Source of the DNA: a bacterium | GTDB lineage: Bacteria > Latescibacterota > Latescibacteria > Latescibacterales > Latescibacteraceae | Length of the DNA: 15,773 bases | Reading direction: 5' to 3' | Assembly: GCA_021372535.1 (NCBI GenBank) | Contig: JAJFUH010000143.1 | Span: 1 to 15,773 of the forward strand | In this document: piece after piece, positions 13,089 to 15,773 of the stretch | Position numbering within the stretch: the first letter of the stretch is position 1 | How the letters are laid out: each line of letters opens with the position of its first letter | Translations under genes and position numbers: made by a program | The notes under the pieces: model-generated | Told to the model about the DNA's origin: nothing | Seen by the model: the letters and a program-made list of their open reading frames with translations, nothing else | Database searches by the model: none

Positions 13089-15773
13089 CGGTCGTTTTCT
13101 CCTTTATCATGCGCGCGGCGGTACAGAGCGCCCTGAACCCGCAGTAATCCTCACATGTGCCGGACCCCGCCGCAAAGCGCCCGGACCGGATGGCGGAAGC
13201 GGCTCTGCAGGCGCTCTCGACCGCGGTCCGTATATAGGGCATCCAGGTTTCGCCCCTCAACGGCTCCCCGTTTTCCCTGTACTCCTTTATCTCCATCTCC
13301 CTGAGCGTGTAAAACACTCCATCGAACGGGATACTTCCGGGAACGATGAGTTCCACAGCCGCTTTGAGGTACAGCGGTATCTGGAGGGAGGTTCCATCGG
13401 CCAGCTTGCCGAGAGAGGCATTTCCGGTTCCTGTTTTATAGTCGATGACCCTGACCATACGGCTCTCCGCGGCGGATTCACAGTCGATACGGTCGATCCG
13501 GCCCCCGATGAGAATACGTTCCCCGCCGGACTCCAGAGCAAGCGGCGGGTAATCCGTGGATGATCTGCGGTCGGGACGGCCGAACACTGTCTCAAAGTAT
13601 GAGGGCTCGAATTTGGAAGTTTCAAAGTATTCCGCCTCTTTTTCAAGAAACATGTTCATCCATGCCAGAATATTTTTCCGCCAGGCAATAAAAACGACGG
13701 GATGGAGCCTGCCCCGAAAGACCGGATCGGATGCGGTCACGCGCTCGACGACCTCCTTCATGAGCGTCCTGCACTCTCCGATCTCTCCGCGCGTGAACGA
13801 TGTTCTCCCCGTTTTTTCGCGCCGCCGGGTGTAAAACTCGGTGAGTATTCCATGGATAAGAGTGCCGGTATCGGCGGGAGCAACCTCATCCTCCTCATAC
13901 AGCTCGATCTCCAGACCAAGTATCCGCGACAGGAAAAATCCGACGGGACACGACAGATAGTCTTCGAGCGCTGTTACCGAAAAAACCCGTTCATTCCCCC
14001 ATTCACGGTATACATTATCGAGAGTCCCGTTCTCCCTGAGAATCAGATCCCGGCCCGCCGCTCTATCGACGGAATCCCTCACAGCCGTACGGAGCCGAGT
14101 TCCGAGAATTTCATCCTGTTTCATGATACTGTCGAGAAACCGGGCAGTCGTACGGGTATCTTTTTTTATGGCGCGAACGATGTTTTCCGCCCGTCCCCTG
14201 AGGTTTACGGCGCCATCCTGCCATGCGGCCCCCGGGACGGTGTGGTGAAATTCCGGCGGGCTCCATGCGGAAATCCCGTCACGGATATCCTCCAGATAGA
14301 TCGACATCGATGCATCGTTTCCCTCATCGTCGATTCCGGGAAACGTGAAATAGAGGCGTTCCGCGCCTTTGCATGCCATGTAAAAAAGGATGCCCTCCTC
14401 GAGTTCGTGATGTTCACGGAGCAGCCGGGCGCGCTGTTCTCCATGAAGGGTGAATGTATCGTGCCTCACGGGGTAGGACGAATTGTCGAGACCCGCCATG
14501 AACACAACCCTGCGCCTGATGTGCCGCGCCGTATTTATTCCCGCCGCGAGAACGCCGCCTCCCGGGGACACGCAATCGGGGATTGTTACGGTTTCGAGGA
14601 ACACGCGGAGGAGGTTATTGAATTCAACGGCCTTCATCATCTTCCGGAACGGCGCATAGAGTTTTTCGAATTCATCGAGAACACCCATCAACCGCTCATA
14701 CACCATCAGGTCTGTCCACGACTGACTGTCCTGAAGGGAACGGCGCATATTTTCTCTGAATCTCATCTGTTCGAGCATCCGCCTGAGGCTGGAAACAAAA
14801 CCTTCGGGCGTATCGGTTTCGGCGATCATGCAGCTCCAGCCGCGGTCATCAGCCGACTCGACAGGCGTAGACCGGGTGAAAACCATGTCGCCCGCATACG
14901 TCGACTGCCTTACCTGAGTGATGAGTGAATTATCGGCGCTGACAGAAGCATCGAGAGCATCGAGAACAAACCTGACAAGGGGATGGCTGGTCATAGGGCG
15001 CCTGATTATACCCTCTACCGGGATACCGTGCCGTTTCAGCGCAATATGAAGAAGACTGCCGAATCCCGGCTGAGCCCGTGAGACAATCAGAATATCTCCG
15101 GGCGTGCAGACACCTCCATGTATGAGGGAACGGACGGTACCGCATATCCAGTCGGCCTCGGCATCTTCACTGCGGAACGTATGGATCCGAACATCCCCGT
15201 CCGTTGCCGGCTCGGGATAATGCCCGTTCATGAATCCCGAGAGCACACAGTCGGGTTTCCCGGCCGGGCGGGATTCGACAGTGACGATCCGGGCGCCGAG
15301 GCGTTCATACTGTTCGAGGAGCCGTCCAGGCAGGGCAAACATCCCGGGACGAACGGGGTCATGCACGAGTGTGACGGCGCATCGTCCGAACTGCCCGAAA
15401 AGCCGTACGAAAAACTCGAGCTGACGCTCGGTGAGGTCATAAAAACCGTCCGCAACGAACGGACCGCTGAATCTCTCACAAAACCGCCCGATACTGTCAT
15501 CCTCCAGAACGAGCGCAATCACACCCTCGTGATCGGTCAGTCCATAACGCCGGAGAAGAAGCTCATACGCTGCCGCAATCGACCTGAGATCGGGCGGCAT
15601 TGCGGTCTCACCGCCGCCATCCGAAAGACTCCGCATGTCCTGGAGGTAAGTGCCGAGAAGGCTCATGAAACCGGGGTATCGCGAAACGGCATAATAGGAA
15701 GACCGTTCTCCGATGCGGCTTCGTACTATCTCATCGAGCAGGGCGCGCTTCACGTAATCCCTGATGAGTTCAC
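13075..15773 (-). CDS. addB: AddB-type nuclease/inactivated-helicase subunit, 5' end outside the window
   Basis: The frame is open to the window edge. A GTG at 15753 could serve as a start, but the reading frame continues upstream of it and AddB proteins are usually longer (about 1100 residues), so the N-terminus with its Walker A is probably missing. Counting from that GTG there are 892 codons. AddB/RexB-like features are VVFMAGLDNSSYPVRHD (416-432), the conserved G-x-D-x-x-x-P loop, and a C-terminal PD-(D/E)XK nuclease: His634 in LIHGILTEF, GRIDRID (Asp754) and IDYKTGTG (Asp771, Lys773). Cys602 (YLSCP) with Cys867, Cys871 and Cys877 would bind the 4Fe-4S cluster known from AddB. No complete helicase motif set is seen in the visible part, consistent with AddB. 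It is upstream of addA in the same operon and its stop lies inside the addA start region. Confidence 0.88.
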   Translation of the reverse strand, partial: ELIRDYVKRALLDEIVRSRIGERSSYYAVSRYPGFMSLLGTYLQDMRSLSDGGGETAMPPDLRSIAAAYELLLRRYGLTDHEGVIALVLEDDSIGRFCERFSGPFVADGFYDLTERQLEFFVRLFGQFGRCAVTLVHDPVRPGMFALPGRLLEQYERLGARIVTVESRPAGKPDCVLSGFMNGHYPEPATDGDVRIHTFRSEDAEADWICGTVRSLIHGGVCTPGDILIVSRAQPGFGSLLHIALKRHGIPVEGIIRRPMTSHPLVRFVLDALDASVSADNSLITQVRQSTYAGDMVFTRSTPVESADDRGWSCMIAETDTPEGFVSSLRRMLEQMRFRENMRRSLQDSQSWTDLMVYERLMGVLDEFEKLYAPFRKMMKAVEFNNLLRVFLETVTIPDCVSPGGGVLAAGINTARHIRRRVVFMAGLDNSSYPVRHDTFTLHGEQRARLLREHHELEEGILFYMACKGAERLYFTFPGIDDEGNDASMSIYLEDIRDGISAWSPPEFHHTVPGAAWQDGAVNLRGRAENIVRAIKKDTRTTARFLDSIMKQDEILGTRLRTAVRDSVDRAAGRDLILRENGTLDNVYREWGNERVFSVTALEDYLSCPVGFFLSRILGLEIELYEEDEVAPADTGTLIHGILTEFYTRRREKTGRTSFTRGEIGECRTLMKEVVERVTASDPVFRGRLHPVVFIAWRKNILAWMNMFLEKEAEYFETSKFEPSYFETVFGRPDRRSSTDYPPLALESGGERILIGGRIDRIDCESAAESRMVRVIDYKTGTGNASLGKLADGTSLQIPLYLKAAVELIVPGSIPFDGVFYTLREMEIKEYRENGEPLRGETWMPYIRTAVESACRAASAIRSGRFAAGSGTCEDYCGFRALCTAARMIKEKTTDADS

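Noticed and set aside
12432-13136. Plus-strand frame opposite the addA N-terminus
   Set aside because: It lies opposite the Walker A and Ia motifs of AddA and its translation looks like random antisense sequence.
13702-14928. Long plus-strand open frame (about 400 codons) inside addB
   Set aside because: It is antisense to a motif-rich nuclease gene, has no recognisable domain and no Shine-Dalgarno site. GC-rich coding DNA often leaves such antisense frames open.

Overview
The window looks like chromosomal DNA of a Gram-negative, probably uncultivated bacterium. It carries a lipobox lipoprotein, a Tat-signal esterase, a multi-pass membrane synthase and AddAB recombination genes, with Shine-Dalgarno sites of the usual bacterial kind. 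Short intergenic palindromic repeats and large exported carbohydrate-active proteins would suit FCB-type or candidate-phylum genomes, but no marker gene fixes the taxon and I hold that guess loosely.

Plus strand, 1-8001: the tail of a gene ending in a CARDB/NEW3-like beta domain (3-365); a fused membrane/spermidine-synthase-like protein with a TPR-like tail (665-3202); a 413-bp spacer with a nested inverted-repeat element; a large secreted lipoprotein with a glycoside-hydrolase-like barrel (3616-6432); a second repeat element; and a Tat-exported alpha/beta-hydrolase of the dienelactone-hydrolase/Abhydrolase_7 type (6712-8001). The last two could work together outside the cytoplasm on carbohydrate or its ester groups, but nothing in the sequence shows which substrate.

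Minus strand, 8106-9411: a compact AT-rich cassette, clearly different in base composition from both flanks. In transcription order it holds two short overlapping reading frames (possibly one frame-split RelE/HigB-like toxin), an XRE-type HTH protein with an unusual N-terminal half, and a DUF6941-like protein. The genes overlap end to start. A perfect -35 box and a perfect 6-4-6 palindrome placed between -35 and -10 precede them, which is how an autoregulated toxin-antitoxin-like module is built. This is the best candidate for an undescribed system here.

Minus strand, 9612-15773: addB (5' end outside the window) followed by addA, overlapping by 14 nt. Together they encode an AddAB-type helicase-nuclease for double-strand-break repair and degradation of foreign linear DNA. 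Both subunits carry a RecB-family nuclease motif and a four-cysteine iron-sulfur-type signature. The AT-rich cassette lies directly downstream of addA, between the repair operon and the convergent esterase gene.
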